Below are positions 56,838-64,000 of a stretch of DNA of 64,000 nt, piece after piece (the first letter of the stretch is position 1; each line of letters starts with the position of its first letter). Location: the NCBI RefSeq assembly GCF_001885765.1, contig NZ_JXKD01000003.1, positions 62,001 to 126,000 of the forward strand, read 5' to 3'. The notes below the pieces were generated by a model. That model was given only the letters and a program-made list of their open reading frames with translations. It was not told the origin of the DNA and did no database searches. This DNA is from Enterococcus aquimarinus. GTDB taxonomy: Bacteria > Bacillota > Bacilli > Lactobacillales > Enterococcaceae. The position numbers were made by a program, and so were the translations under genes.

Positions 56838-57048
56838 AATTTAAAACAAGAAGTAAGGCAACCACTACTCCTAAAATGGGCACTGCCTCGATGAAGGCCA
56901 TTCCAAGAATCATTGTTGAACGTAACTCACTTGAAAGTTCTGGTTGGCGAGCCATTGATTCTAATGTGGTTGAAACCACTTTAGAGTTCCCGTATGCTGC
57001 ACCTAATGCCGATCCGACAATTGCTAACCCTGCTGCGATAAAATTCAT
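56836..57048 (-). CDS. atpE: ATP synthase F0 subunit c
   Basis: 70 aa proteolipid with two hydrophobic helices and a polar loop containing ARQPELSSELRS. The proton-carrying carboxylate is the glutamate in MAFIEAVPILGVV. No obvious sodium-type ligand set was judged. ATG behind AGGAGG. The strong hairpins just after its stop may raise its output relative to downstream subunits. Confidence 0.97.
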   Translation of the reverse strand: MNFIAAGLAIVGSALGAAYGNSKVVSTTLESMARQPELSSELRSTMILGMAFIEAVPILGVVVALLLVLN

Positions 57049-57081
57049 AATATTTTCCTCCTATTAATAGTTCCTATTATT

Positions 57082-57804
57082 TTAATGATCAATTGCAATT
57101 TTATGACTTAAGAAAACCATGGTTAAAGTAACAAATACATAGGCTTGGATGGCACCAATGAATAGTGAGAAACCAATCCAAATCATTTCAAGTGGGACGG
57201 CTAGCGGTAAGGCAACCCAACCAATCGATGTAACCAATGAAACGATTAATCCTAAAAGAACCTCCCCTGCAAAAATATTACCATATAAACGTAATCCTAG
57301 ACTAATAACATTCGTAAATTCTTCTAGCAATTTAATTGGCAAAATAAAGCTTACAGGCTTCAAATACGAATTAACAAAATAATTCTTTAATCCAAATCGT
57401 TGAATACCCATATAATGGGTAAACACAATGACTGTCATCGCTAATCCTAAGGTCACAATGGGATCGGCGGTTGGACTTTTCCAAAGTGAAATCTCACTTG
57501 GTGTCACAATTTTTGTGATTAATCCTATTTCATTTGAAACTAAAATAAATAAAAATAACGTAAAACCTAACAAATGATAATGATTCACTTCTTTTTTGTT
57601 TGGTAATTGACTACTTAATATTCCTCTAACAAAATCAACAATGTATTCCAGCACATTTTGTTTTCCTTTGGGTCGAATTTGTAAATTCCGACTGCAAATG
57701 AATACAAATGAAAAAATGAGAATACATGTCAACAATGTCATAATAATAATCGTCCCATCAAACCAAATCGGACCTATTTGAAACAGGAGTGAACGTTCTT
57801 CCAA
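57082..57804 (-). CDS. atpB: ATP synthase F0 subunit a
   Basis: 240 aa from TTG at 57804, placed 6 nt after AGAGGTG; the open frame begins 7 codons upstream at another TTG. The N-terminus then reads MEERSLLFQIGPIWFDG. Five to six transmembrane helices; the essential arginine lies in the helix SLGLRLYGNIFAGEVLL. First gene of the operon; no atpI precedes it. Confidence 0.96.
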   Translation of the reverse strand: MEERSLLFQIGPIWFDGTIIIMTLLTCILIFSFVFICSRNLQIRPKGKQNVLEYIVDFVRGILSSQLPNKKEVNHYHLLGFTLFLFILVSNEIGLITKIVTPSEISLWKSPTADPIVTLGLAMTVIVFTHYMGIQRFGLKNYFVNSYLKPVSFILPIKLLEEFTNVISLGLRLYGNIFAGEVLLGLIVSLVTSIGWVALPLAVPLEMIWIGFSLFIGAIQAYVFVTLTMVFLSHKIAIDH

Positions 57805-57885
57805 AATCTTCACCTCTTTTCTCAAGTATCTTAAAACGAGCCTGTGGTTTGTTCGTTTTTTCTCATACTTATGATGACAATTGGT

Positions 57886-57914
57886 ATCATACCACCATGA
57901 TAGAAAAATTTCAA
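57886..57914 (-). promoter_or_regulatory. Promoter of the atp operon
   Basis: On the minus strand TTGAAA (57914-57909), 17 bp, TATGAT (57891-57886) with a TGG extension (TGGTATGAT). Confidence 0.8.
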
Positions 57915-57957
57915 AACATTTTCAGCAAAACCCTACTATTATCCATTTAAAATTGTA

Positions 57958-58068
57958 ATCGTAAATTTAAAAAGACACAATTTTGCTAATGATAAGTAAA
58001 ATACCTACTACAAATCGAGATTTTTTCGTCGACGAACTCGGATTTTGTGCAAAAATTTCATTTACGAT
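57958..58068. repeat. Short inverted-repeat-bounded segment between smpB and the atp promoter
   Basis: ATCGTAAAT (57958-57966) and ATTTACGAT (58060-58068) are perfect 9-bp inverted repeats bounding 111 bp. CACAA / TTGTG lie just inside, and AAATC-GAG / CTC-GGATTT further in. It abuts the smpB stop. It lacks a T run, so it is not a standard terminator. Could be chance in AT-rich DNA. Confidence 0.3.
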
Positions 58069-58070
58069 AA

Positions 58071-58529
58071 CTAGCGGTTTTTCAGAACGCGTTGAATTTG
58101 ACGATCTTGATCTTTGCGTTTCAAAGATTCTCGCTTATCGTAGTCCTTCTTCCCTTTCGCAAGTCCAATTAAAACTTTTGCATAACCATCTTTCAAATAG
58201 ACTTTTAAGGGAACAATCGTCATCCCCGCATTTTTTGCTTCCGTTTCAAGTTTACGGATTTGACGTTTATGAAGAAGGAGTTTTCGTGTGCGCAACGGAT
58301 CATGATTAAAAATATTCCCTTGTTCATACGGACTAATATGAACATTGAATAAATACGCTTCTCCGTTACGGATTCTCACAAAACCATCTTTCAAATTAAT
58401 CCGACTATTGCGGATCGATTTAATTTCTGTTCCTTTTAAGACCACACCTGCTTCGATTGCTTCGACAATGGTGTAATCATGGCTTGCTTTTCTATTTTGC
58501 GCGATTACATTTCCTTTACCTTTTGGCAT
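58071..58529 (-). CDS. smpB: SsrA-binding protein SmpB
   Basis: 152 aa tmRNA partner for ribosome rescue. Conserved [23 protein letters not shown] is split by no indel, [15 protein letters not shown] is near the C-terminus and the last residues (RVLKNR) are basic as expected. ATG behind GGAGGG; 27 bp after rnr. The ssrA gene itself is not in this window. Confidence 0.97.
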   Translation of the reverse strand: MPKGKGNVIAQNRKASHDYTIVEAIEAGVVLKGTEIKSIRNSRINLKDGFVRIRNGEAYLFNVHISPYEQGNIFNHDPLRTRKLLLHKRQIRKLETEAKNAGMTIVPLKVYLKDGYAKVLIGLAKGKKDYDKRESLKRKDQDRQIQRVLKNR

Positions 58530-58556
58530 TTCGGACCCTCCAAGAGGTATTCAACC

Positions 58557-60923
58557 TCATTTCTTTTTATCGGTTTTTTTATGTTTCTTTTTAAGTGCAG
58601 AAGCGTAAAAAGGTTTCTTTTTCCCTTTTTTCTTCCCTGTTTTCTTTTTGCCTGCACCCTCCACTCGTTCTGGGGCTGTTTTGATTTCAAACTTAGGCTT
58701 CGCATTTGTTCGTGTACCCTTTTTTTCCTTGTTGCGATTTTTCATAAGAATCGGGGCAACTTCTGCTGCTTCAATTAATTCAAAATCAATTTCTCTTGTT
58801 TCTGGATCAGCTTTTCTTACCTTGATTCGAACTTTTTGTCCGATTTTAAAGGTCTGACCTGTTCGTTCACCGACTAATGCAAGATGATTTTCAACATAAT
58901 GGAAGTAATCTTGGTGAAGAGTCGACATATGAATTAATCCTTCAATTGTATTTGGTAATTCAACGAAGAAGCCAAATTTCATGACTGAACTGATAACGCC
59001 ATCAAATTCTTCATCAATATGATCTGCCATAAATTCTGCTTTCTTCAATGCATCGACTTCTCGTTCCGCATTGACCGCGCGACGTTCCATTTGCGAACTA
59101 TGAAAGGCGATTTCAGGTAAATTTTCTTCCCAATAGCCTTGATTATCCAATGAATCATCCGTTTGATATGAACGAATTAAGCGATGAACAATTAAATCCG
59201 GATAACGACGAATTGGAGAAGTAAAGTGAGTATAATACTCTGCCGCTAAGCCATAATGGCCATAATTCTCTTCGCTATATTTTGCTTGCTGCATACTTCT
59301 TAACAACATCGTATTAATCACCATTGCTTCGGGCTTGTCTGCGACTTCTTCCACAATAGCTTGTAAGTCTTTTGGCGATACGGATCCTTTATTATTTTTA
59401 ACAACAATTCCTAAAATAGAAGCAAAATCCATAAAACGTCGCATTTTTTCTTCTTTCGGTTCTTCGTGAATCCGATAAATGAACGGAAAGTTTTTTTGAT
59501 TAAAATGCTTGGCTACCGTTTCATTAGCTGCTAACATAAAGGATTCGATTAAGCGTTCACCTACGCCTCTTTTACGAAACTCAATTTCTAACGGATGGCC
59601 GTCTTCATCAACGATCACTTTCGCTTCATTATCTTCAAAAGTAACTGCTCCACGGCGTTTACGCATTGCCTCTAATAAATGGTGTAAATTAGCCATCTCC
59701 TCAAACATTGGGACAAGTGTTTGGTACTGCTTGATAATTTCGGGATTTTCAGCTTCTAAAATTTCGTTGACTGCGCTATACGTCATGCGGGCAACTGATT
59801 GAATAACACTCTCATATATATCATACGTCAAGATATTCCCAAGTGAATCAATCTCCATCTCACAACTCATCGCAAGGCGTGGGACGTTTGGATTCAATGA
59901 GCAAATACCATTAGATAAGCGCTGCGGCAACATCGGAATCACTCGATCCGTTAAATATACACTCGTTCCACGCTCAAAAGCTTCTCTATCTAGCGGACTC
60001 TCTTGCGTCACATAATACGAAACGTCCGCAATGTGCACCCCTAGATAGTAGTTTCCATTTTCTAACTTTCGAACACTAATGGCGTCATCTAAATCTTTGG
60101 CATCTTCGCCATCAATCGTGACAATTTGCTCACCAATTAAGTTTCGACGATCAGGAAAATCTGCTGGATTAATCGTATCAGGGACTTGATTGGCTTGTTC
60201 TAAGACATCTTCCGCAAATTTTGTTGGAATACCATTCGCAACAACAATCGATAAAATATCCATTCCAGGTTCATCTTTATAACCAATTACTTGTTTAACT
60301 AACCCTTCAAAAGTCGTTGGATACTCTTCGTCAGGATAGTGAGTAATTTCCACAATTACAATACTGCCATCCATGGGCCGGATACCTTCAGCTGCAACAA
60401 AGACTTTAAACCCGGTTAATTTTTTATCTTTTGGTTTCACGACACCATATAAATCTGACTCTTTGATTTCTTCGTCCGAAAATAAGGTGAACTCCCCAAC
60501 CACTTGGGTGAGTTTTCGTTCACGAATCTCAACGACTTGTCCTTCTGCCCCTTTTTCTTTAAAAGGATCTGCTGGATGCGTGATATCAATCGCTACGGTA
60601 TCTCCTTCAAGTGCCATGAGAGTCTGTTCTTTTGCAATATAAATATCATCTTCTTCAGGGTCAACGTTGACAAAACCAAAGCCTCGTTCGTTTCGACGAA
60701 AGATTCCTTCAAGTAAGACTTCTTTTTGCGGAAGTTTAATTTTGCCTTTTTTCGTAAATATGACACTTTTTTCTTGTTCCAAGGTCGCAACCGTCTGAAC
60801 TAAGACTTTAAAGTCAGCTCCTTTTTGCATCTCTACCCCTGTTGCTATTTCTTCGATTGAAAAACTTTTTTTCTTACTTTGTGCCATAAAGTGTAATACC
60901 TTTATTTTAATTGTTTCATTCAT
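58557..60923 (-). CDS. rnr: Ribonuclease R
   Basis: 788 aa from ATG at 60923; the open frame reaches 18 codons further into est. A 3'-5' exoribonuclease that degrades structured RNA and works with tmRNA-SmpB. N-terminal winged helix (about 1-65), cold-shock domains, RNB catalytic core with DGEDAKDLDDAISV (metal-binding aspartates), an S1 domain (about 620-705, FDGVISSVMKFGFFVELP), and a lysine-rich tail. Its start overlaps the est stop by 8 nt (ATGAATGA). Confidence 0.97.
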   Translation of the reverse strand: MNETIKIKVLHFMAQSKKKSFSIEEIATGVEMQKGADFKVLVQTVATLEQEKSVIFTKKGKIKLPQKEVLLEGIFRRNERGFGFVNVDPEEDDIYIAKEQTLMALEGDTVAIDITHPADPFKEKGAEGQVVEIRERKLTQVVGEFTLFSDEEIKESDLYGVVKPKDKKLTGFKVFVAAEGIRPMDGSIVIVEITHYPDEEYPTTFEGLVKQVIGYKDEPGMDILSIVVANGIPTKFAEDVLEQANQVPDTINPADFPDRRNLIGEQIVTIDGEDAKDLDDAISVRKLENGNYYLGVHIADVSYYVTQESPLDREAFERGTSVYLTDRVIPMLPQRLSNGICSLNPNVPRLAMSCEMEIDSLGNILTYDIYESVIQSVARMTYSAVNEILEAENPEIIKQYQTLVPMFEEMANLHHLLEAMRKRRGAVTFEDNEAKVIVDEDGHPLEIEFRKRGVGERLIESFMLAANETVAKHFNQKNFPFIYRIHEEPKEEKMRRFMDFASILGIVVKNNKGSVSPKDLQAIVEEVADKPEAMVINTMLLRSMQQAKYSEENYGHYGLAAEYYTHFTSPIRRYPDLIVHRLIRSYQTDDSLDNQGYWEENLPEIAFHSSQMERRAVNAEREVDALKKAEFMADHIDEEFDGVISSVMKFGFFVELPNTIEGLIHMSTLHQDYFHYVENHLALVGERTGQTFKIGQKVRIKVRKADPETREIDFELIEAAEVAPILMKNRNKEKKGTRTNAKPKFEIKTAPERVEGAGKKKTGKKKGKKKPFYASALKKKHKKTDKKK

Positions 60924-61656
60924 TATTTTCCTCATTCCAAGACAATCCTTCAACAAAATGAAGCACGTCTTTTTCAAATTCTTTTCGGTCAGGTCCCACT
61001 GTAATCACATGACCACTCTTAGGATACCACTGGACACTACAACGCGTTTGAGTGAACTTTTGTGCAGCGTGATAGACCGTGCTTGGTGTAATTAATTGAT
61101 CGTTTCCAGCTTGTGCTAAAAATACAGGAACACGAATATCGGCTAGCTGTTGTTGGATACGAGCGGAATAGTGCTCAATCGCTGAGAGTTGTTTCAACGA
61201 AGCCGCTTTGATTTCTTCTAAATGATGCACTTCGGTTACATAATGACGCGCGTAAAGCATAAAATTCGCATGAATCGTCGTAGGCATCGGCGCTAATGGC
61301 GAACAAAATGCCCCACCACCAATGACATTTTCTTCTTGGAGCGCAGCCATCGCGTAGAGTCCACCCATTGATAACCCAAAAACAGCGATTTGTTGATAGC
61401 CAAGATTTCTTAAGAACGTTAATGCTTGCGTCGTATCCTCCCACCACGTTGATGGGTGCTCTGCTAAAATATCAGCCGGATTTTTTGTGCCATGTCCTGT
61501 AAATAATGGTGCATAAACCGTATATCCCTTACTTTCTAACATTCGCGCGAGCATACGAACATCATTATAACTCCCTGTATACGCATGCAATAGCAAAATC
61601 GCCTTGCTCCCTTTTGGAAAAAAAAGCGCTTCTGGAAATTGTTTTGATTGTTCCAT
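60916..61656 (-). CDS. est: Carboxylesterase (Est30-like alpha/beta hydrolase)
   Basis: 246 aa. Nucleophile elbow GLSMGG, N-terminal AILLLHAYTGS with the oxyanion segment, catalytic aspartate probably in QAGNDQLI and histidine in KSGHVI. The family hydrolyses short-chain esters; the physiological substrate is unknown. Located between secG and rnr, the conserved Firmicutes order. No signal peptide. ATG behind GCGAGGTGA. Confidence 0.93.
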   Translation of the reverse strand: MEQSKQFPEALFFPKGSKAILLLHAYTGSYNDVRMLARMLESKGYTVYAPLFTGHGTKNPADILAEHPSTWWEDTTQALTFLRNLGYQQIAVFGLSMGGLYAMAALQEENVIGGGAFCSPLAPMPTTIHANFMLYARHYVTEVHHLEEIKAASLKQLSAIEHYSARIQQQLADIRVPVFLAQAGNDQLITPSTVYHAAQKFTQTRCSVQWYPKSGHVITVGPDRKEFEKDVLHFVEGLSWNEENNE

Positions 61657-61727
61657 TGAATGATCACCTCGCTTTATATTTTAACATAGAAGCCGCGGAA
61701 TTACTCTTGCTAGGCTATATTGAAGAT

Positions 61728-61766
61728 AAAAAAAGAACTTAGGACCTCGCCTAAGCTCTCGTTCTT
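61728..61766 (-). terminator. Terminator-like hairpin between secG and est
   Basis: On the minus strand AGAA-(6-nt bulge)-CTTAGG pairs with CCTAAG-TTCT around CGAGGT, followed by TTTTTTT. The bulge makes it moderate in strength; est-rnr-smpB may depend on read-through. Confidence 0.6.
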
Positions 61767-62004
61767 ATTTTCCGGATGATAACAACACTAATACAAAAAG
61801 TAAAATAATCCATACCGCACTTAAAACAGCGGTCGCACGTTGCATCACGGCTTCAAATCCCCGTGCTTTTTGCTTCCCAAAAAGTTGATCTGCACCGCCC
61901 GAAAAGGCACTTGCTGCACTATTTTGTTTGCTTGGTTGCATCAAAATGGCAATAATTAAGACAATGGACAGCACAATGACTGTTCCTAAAATAAAACTAT
62001 ACAC
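61765..62004 (-). CDS. secG: Preprotein translocase subunit SecG
   Basis: 79 aa with two transmembrane helices flanking a cytosolic loop (SAFSGGADQLFGKQKARGFE) that is the SecG signature. GTG start with AGGGGG upstream. Part of the SecYEG channel that SecA, encoded at 33.5-36 kb, drives. First gene of secG-est-rnr-smpB. Confidence 0.96.
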   Translation of the reverse strand: MYSFILGTVIVLSIVLIIAILMQPSKQNSAASAFSGGADQLFGKQKARGFEAVMQRATAVLSAVWIILLFVLVLLSSGK

Positions 62005-62128
62005 TTGAAATCCCCCTTTACCTTAGTATCCGTCTTCTATACTTTAGCACAAGTTTTTTTTTTTGACTAGAGGAAATCCTATACACTCTTAAAAAGAAAA
62101 CCTTTCAGCTCGTTTCATCCATCAATGA

Positions 62129-63148
62129 TTACGCTTGATTCAATTGACTTCCTGTTTCTAAAATTTCTAATTGGCGAATGGTTTCTTCGTCTTTCACTAA
62201 TTTATCTTTTCCTTCAATGATTGTTGCATAGAGCGCGTCATAAAAGCGACTATAATCGCCTACTTCAGAGACCACTTTCTCCTCGTGGTAGACACCTTGA
62301 TCATCCATATATGTTAACGTGCCGTAATGTTCCGGTAAATCCACCCCAAAATCAGCATTTTCTGGCATATGGAAAAGTTTTAAGTGCTCTTCTTGCCGAT
62401 CTTTTGTCGCTTTGACAAAACAGCCTTTTTTGCCATACACAACAAAACTTGGTCGTTCTTTCAAACGAAAGTAACTTGATTTGATCGAAACTTTCATCCC
62501 GCCGTAATTAAAATCTAAATCAAAGTAATCATTCATGCGCCCTTTTCCAAGTAATTGACGCACGTCATAATGAATCTCATCTGGGTCCCCAAAATAGGAC
62601 AAGACTTGATCGATAGTATGACAACCGTGCGCATATAAATAACTGTCCATTTGCGAATACGTATGAGTATTCTCCGGTATTTCAGGACGGAAATAATCAA
62701 AGTGCATCTCTACTTCTAGAATATCTCCCAAAACACCACTTTCAATTACTTTTTGAACCGTTAGAAAATCGGAGTCAAAGCGACGGTTTTGATAACATTG
62801 AAGAAATAAGCCTTTTTCTTTAGCTAGCGCAAAGAGTTCTTTTGCTTGTGCTGCAGTTTCTGTAAAAGGTTTTTCAATTAAGGCGTTTTTACCATGTTCT
62901 AATAATAATCTTGCATAGTCATAGTGCATCTTTCCTGGTGTTGTCACAACGACTAATTGGATCTCTTCATCCTGTAAAATATCATCTAAATCCGTCGTAT
63001 AATGAACGCCTTCAATGGGTGCCCATTCGTCTTTATGCGTCCGAGAATAAATCGTTTTGACGTTAATTTTATCCGCTAATTTCGTTGAAAAAGGTAAATG
63101 ATAGCGATTTGTACTTTTTCCATTGGCAATATAAGCAATTGTTAACAT
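62129..63148 (-). CDS. Gfo/Idh/MocA family oxidoreductase
   Basis: 339 aa from ATG at 63148 behind GGAGG; the open frame extends 25 codons upstream across the promoter. N-terminal Rossmann domain (LTIAYIANGKSTNRYHLPF, VVVTTPGKMHYDYARLLLEHGK), the family motif EKPFTETAAQA, then the C-terminal alpha/beta domain with HGCHTIDQVLSYFGDP, where the histidine-aspartate region forms the active site. NAD(P)-dependent sugar or inositol-like substrate oxidation is likely; the exact substrate is unknown. Divergent from an RpiR regulator. Confidence 0.92.
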   Translation of the reverse strand: MLTIAYIANGKSTNRYHLPFSTKLADKINVKTIYSRTHKDEWAPIEGVHYTTDLDDILQDEEIQLVVVTTPGKMHYDYARLLLEHGKNALIEKPFTETAAQAKELFALAKEKGLFLQCYQNRRFDSDFLTVQKVIESGVLGDILEVEMHFDYFRPEIPENTHTYSQMDSYLYAHGCHTIDQVLSYFGDPDEIHYDVRQLLGKGRMNDYFDLDFNYGGMKVSIKSSYFRLKERPSFVVYGKKGCFVKATKDRQEEHLKLFHMPENADFGVDLPEHYGTLTYMDDQGVYHEEKVVSEVGDYSRFYDALYATIIEGKDKLVKDEETIRQLEILETGSQLNQA

Positions 63149-63182
63149 ATTAATTCCTCCCAGAATGAATGATTGTCTCTTT

Positions 63183-63210
63183 ATTATAAGCGAGATTACT
63201 TGAAGTACAA
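63183..63210 (-). promoter_or_regulatory. Promoter of the Gfo/Idh/MocA gene
   Basis: On the minus strand TTGTAC (63210-63205), 16 bp, TATAAT (63188-63183). Confidence 0.65.
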
Positions 63211-63341
63211 GCCTTGGCCCCAATCTAGGTCTTCGTTATCAATTGTTTTGAAAAAAAGCCTTCTAGTTTAAACATTATGTTCAGAAACATAGCCTTTTTG
63301 TAGAGTCTCCGTTAAAATATAGAATGCGAGGAGGAAAACAT

Positions 63342-64000
63342 ATGATTACTATTTTAGACCAATTAAAAGAACAAGCACACTTTACCCAAACAGAAAAACG
63401 AATTGCCGACTATATCTTACAACATTTAGACGCCATTCCCGCTATCTATATTGAGGATTTAGCAAAAGCCACTTATACTTCGCACTCCGCGATTATTCGC
63501 CTCTGCAAAAAATTGGATGTTAGCGGTTTTCGCGAATTTAAAATAGCCATCTCAAGCATTGTGCATAGTCAGTTGCATGTCGCTGGTGAGGTCAATGCGA
63601 ATTTTCCTTTTGATGAAAAGGATTCATCTCTCACAATTGCCAAAAAAATGGCGGATTTAACGATGGATACTGTCCAAAAAACATTCTTACAATTAGACGA
63701 AACAACCTTAGATCAAATCGTCAGCCAATTGGCCAGTGCCAACCGTGTCTTTCTTTTTGCTCGCGGAGATTCGCAAATCCGCGCGCGTGGCTTTCAAGCC
63801 AAACTCGTCAAATTAAATCGCTTCTTCATCCTAGCAGAAGATTACGCTGATCCATATTGGAATGCCGCAAGTTTGTCTTCTGATGATTGTGCGCTATTTA
63901 TTTCGTACAGCGGCATTGTCGCTCAGTACCAACCAATTATGGAACATTTTCACAAAGAACATGTCCCAGCAATTTTGCTAACTGGTAATCGACATTCCGA
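63342..64000 (+). CDS. MurR/RpiR family transcriptional regulator, 3'-truncated by window
   Basis: 219 codons visible; the gene continues past the right edge. The N-terminal HTH_6 domain (about 1-75) reads HFTQTEKRIADYIL, then DLAKATYTSHSAIIRLCKKL and VSGFREFKIAI. A SIS sugar-phosphate-binding domain begins around residue 115 (RVFLFARGDSQIRARGF). ATG at 63342 behind GCGAGGAGG. RpiR regulators respond to phosphosugars; the divergent oxidoreductase gene is a possible target. A small inverted repeat (ATGTT-CAG-AAACAT, about 63277-63290) lies upstream. Confidence 0.92.
   Translation, partial: MITILDQLKEQAHFTQTEKRIADYILQHLDAIPAIYIEDLAKATYTSHSAIIRLCKKLDVSGFREFKIAISSIVHSQLHVAGEVNANFPFDEKDSSLTIAKKMADLTMDTVQKTFLQLDETTLDQIVSQLASANRVFLFARGDSQIRARGFQAKLVKLNRFFILAEDYADPYWNAASLSSDDCALFISYSGIVAQYQPIMEHFHKEHVPAILLTGNRHS

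Noticed and set aside
58505-58705. 66-codon frame over the rnr tail and smpB start
   Set aside because: Shadow of the lysine-rich rnr C-terminus.

Overview
The window is a chromosomal segment from a low-GC Gram-positive bacterium of the order Lactobacillales, most likely Enterococcaceae (Enterococcus, Vagococcus or a close relative). Evidence: a liaXYZ-type cluster, the order comFA-comFC-hpf-secA-prfB-ftsE-ftsX-pstSCAB(B)-phoU-liaXYZ-hprK-lgt-gpsA-galU, divergent pepQ/ccpA, a class A PBP of Pbp2A type, an atp operon without atpI, and TTG/GTG starts behind strong GAGGTG ribosome binding sites. The genus is inference; no rRNA gene is present. Most genes lie on the minus strand in long co-directional runs. 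Nearly all are housekeeping genes. I see no prophage, insertion sequence, CRISPR array or resistance island.

Layout. 1-9.3 kb: 5' end of a phosphoglucomutase, trxB, a MATE exporter, a glutathione peroxidase, a heterodimeric ABC exporter, yneF, nfo and an AEC-family permease. 9.3-15.6 kb: tyrS, pbp2A, ccpA and pepQ. 15.7-20.7 kb: hprK-lgt-gpsA-galU-DUF948-ytxH. 20.8-25 kb: an M3 oligoendopeptidase and liaX-liaY-liaZ (cell-envelope stress). 25-30.2 kb: pstS-pstC-pstA-pstB-pstB-phoU (phosphate uptake), with a tandem Pho-box array between pstS and pstC. 30.5-39.4 kb: ftsEX, prfB with its programmed +1 frameshift, secA, a 786-bp gap holding unexplained structured elements, hpf and comFC/comFA. 39.5-41.8 kb: orphan PTS IIB, small proteins, yigZ, tRNA-Gln and tRNA-Tyr. 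41.9-47.2 kb: livJHMGF branched-chain amino acid transporter plus a CBS-ACT protein, with a CodY-like box at the livJ promoter. 47.5-51 kb: yidD, a 3D-domain secreted protein, epuA, murA and a DUF1146 protein. 51.3-57.9 kb: atpBEFHAGDC. 58-62 kb: secG-est-rnr-smpB. 62.1-64 kb: a Gfo/Idh/MocA oxidoreductase diverging from an RpiR-family regulator cut by the window end.

The least explained DNA is the secA-hpf gap (35976-36761). It contains a GC-richer, highly palindromic ~149-bp element and, next to it, a candidate ~190-nt small RNA with a promoter-like sequence, mutually exclusive hairpins and a terminator. Part of that candidate RNA is a roughly 50-bp sequence that recurs, diverged, in two other intergenic spots (about 15.6 kb and 51.1 kb). 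Other regulatory observations are a near-consensus cre abutting the hpf promoter, terminator-like hairpins between atpE and atpF and between livJ and livH, and a candidate operator upstream of liaX. Several gene starts were moved downstream of the longest open frame because the ribosome binding site supports an internal start; these are stated per gene.
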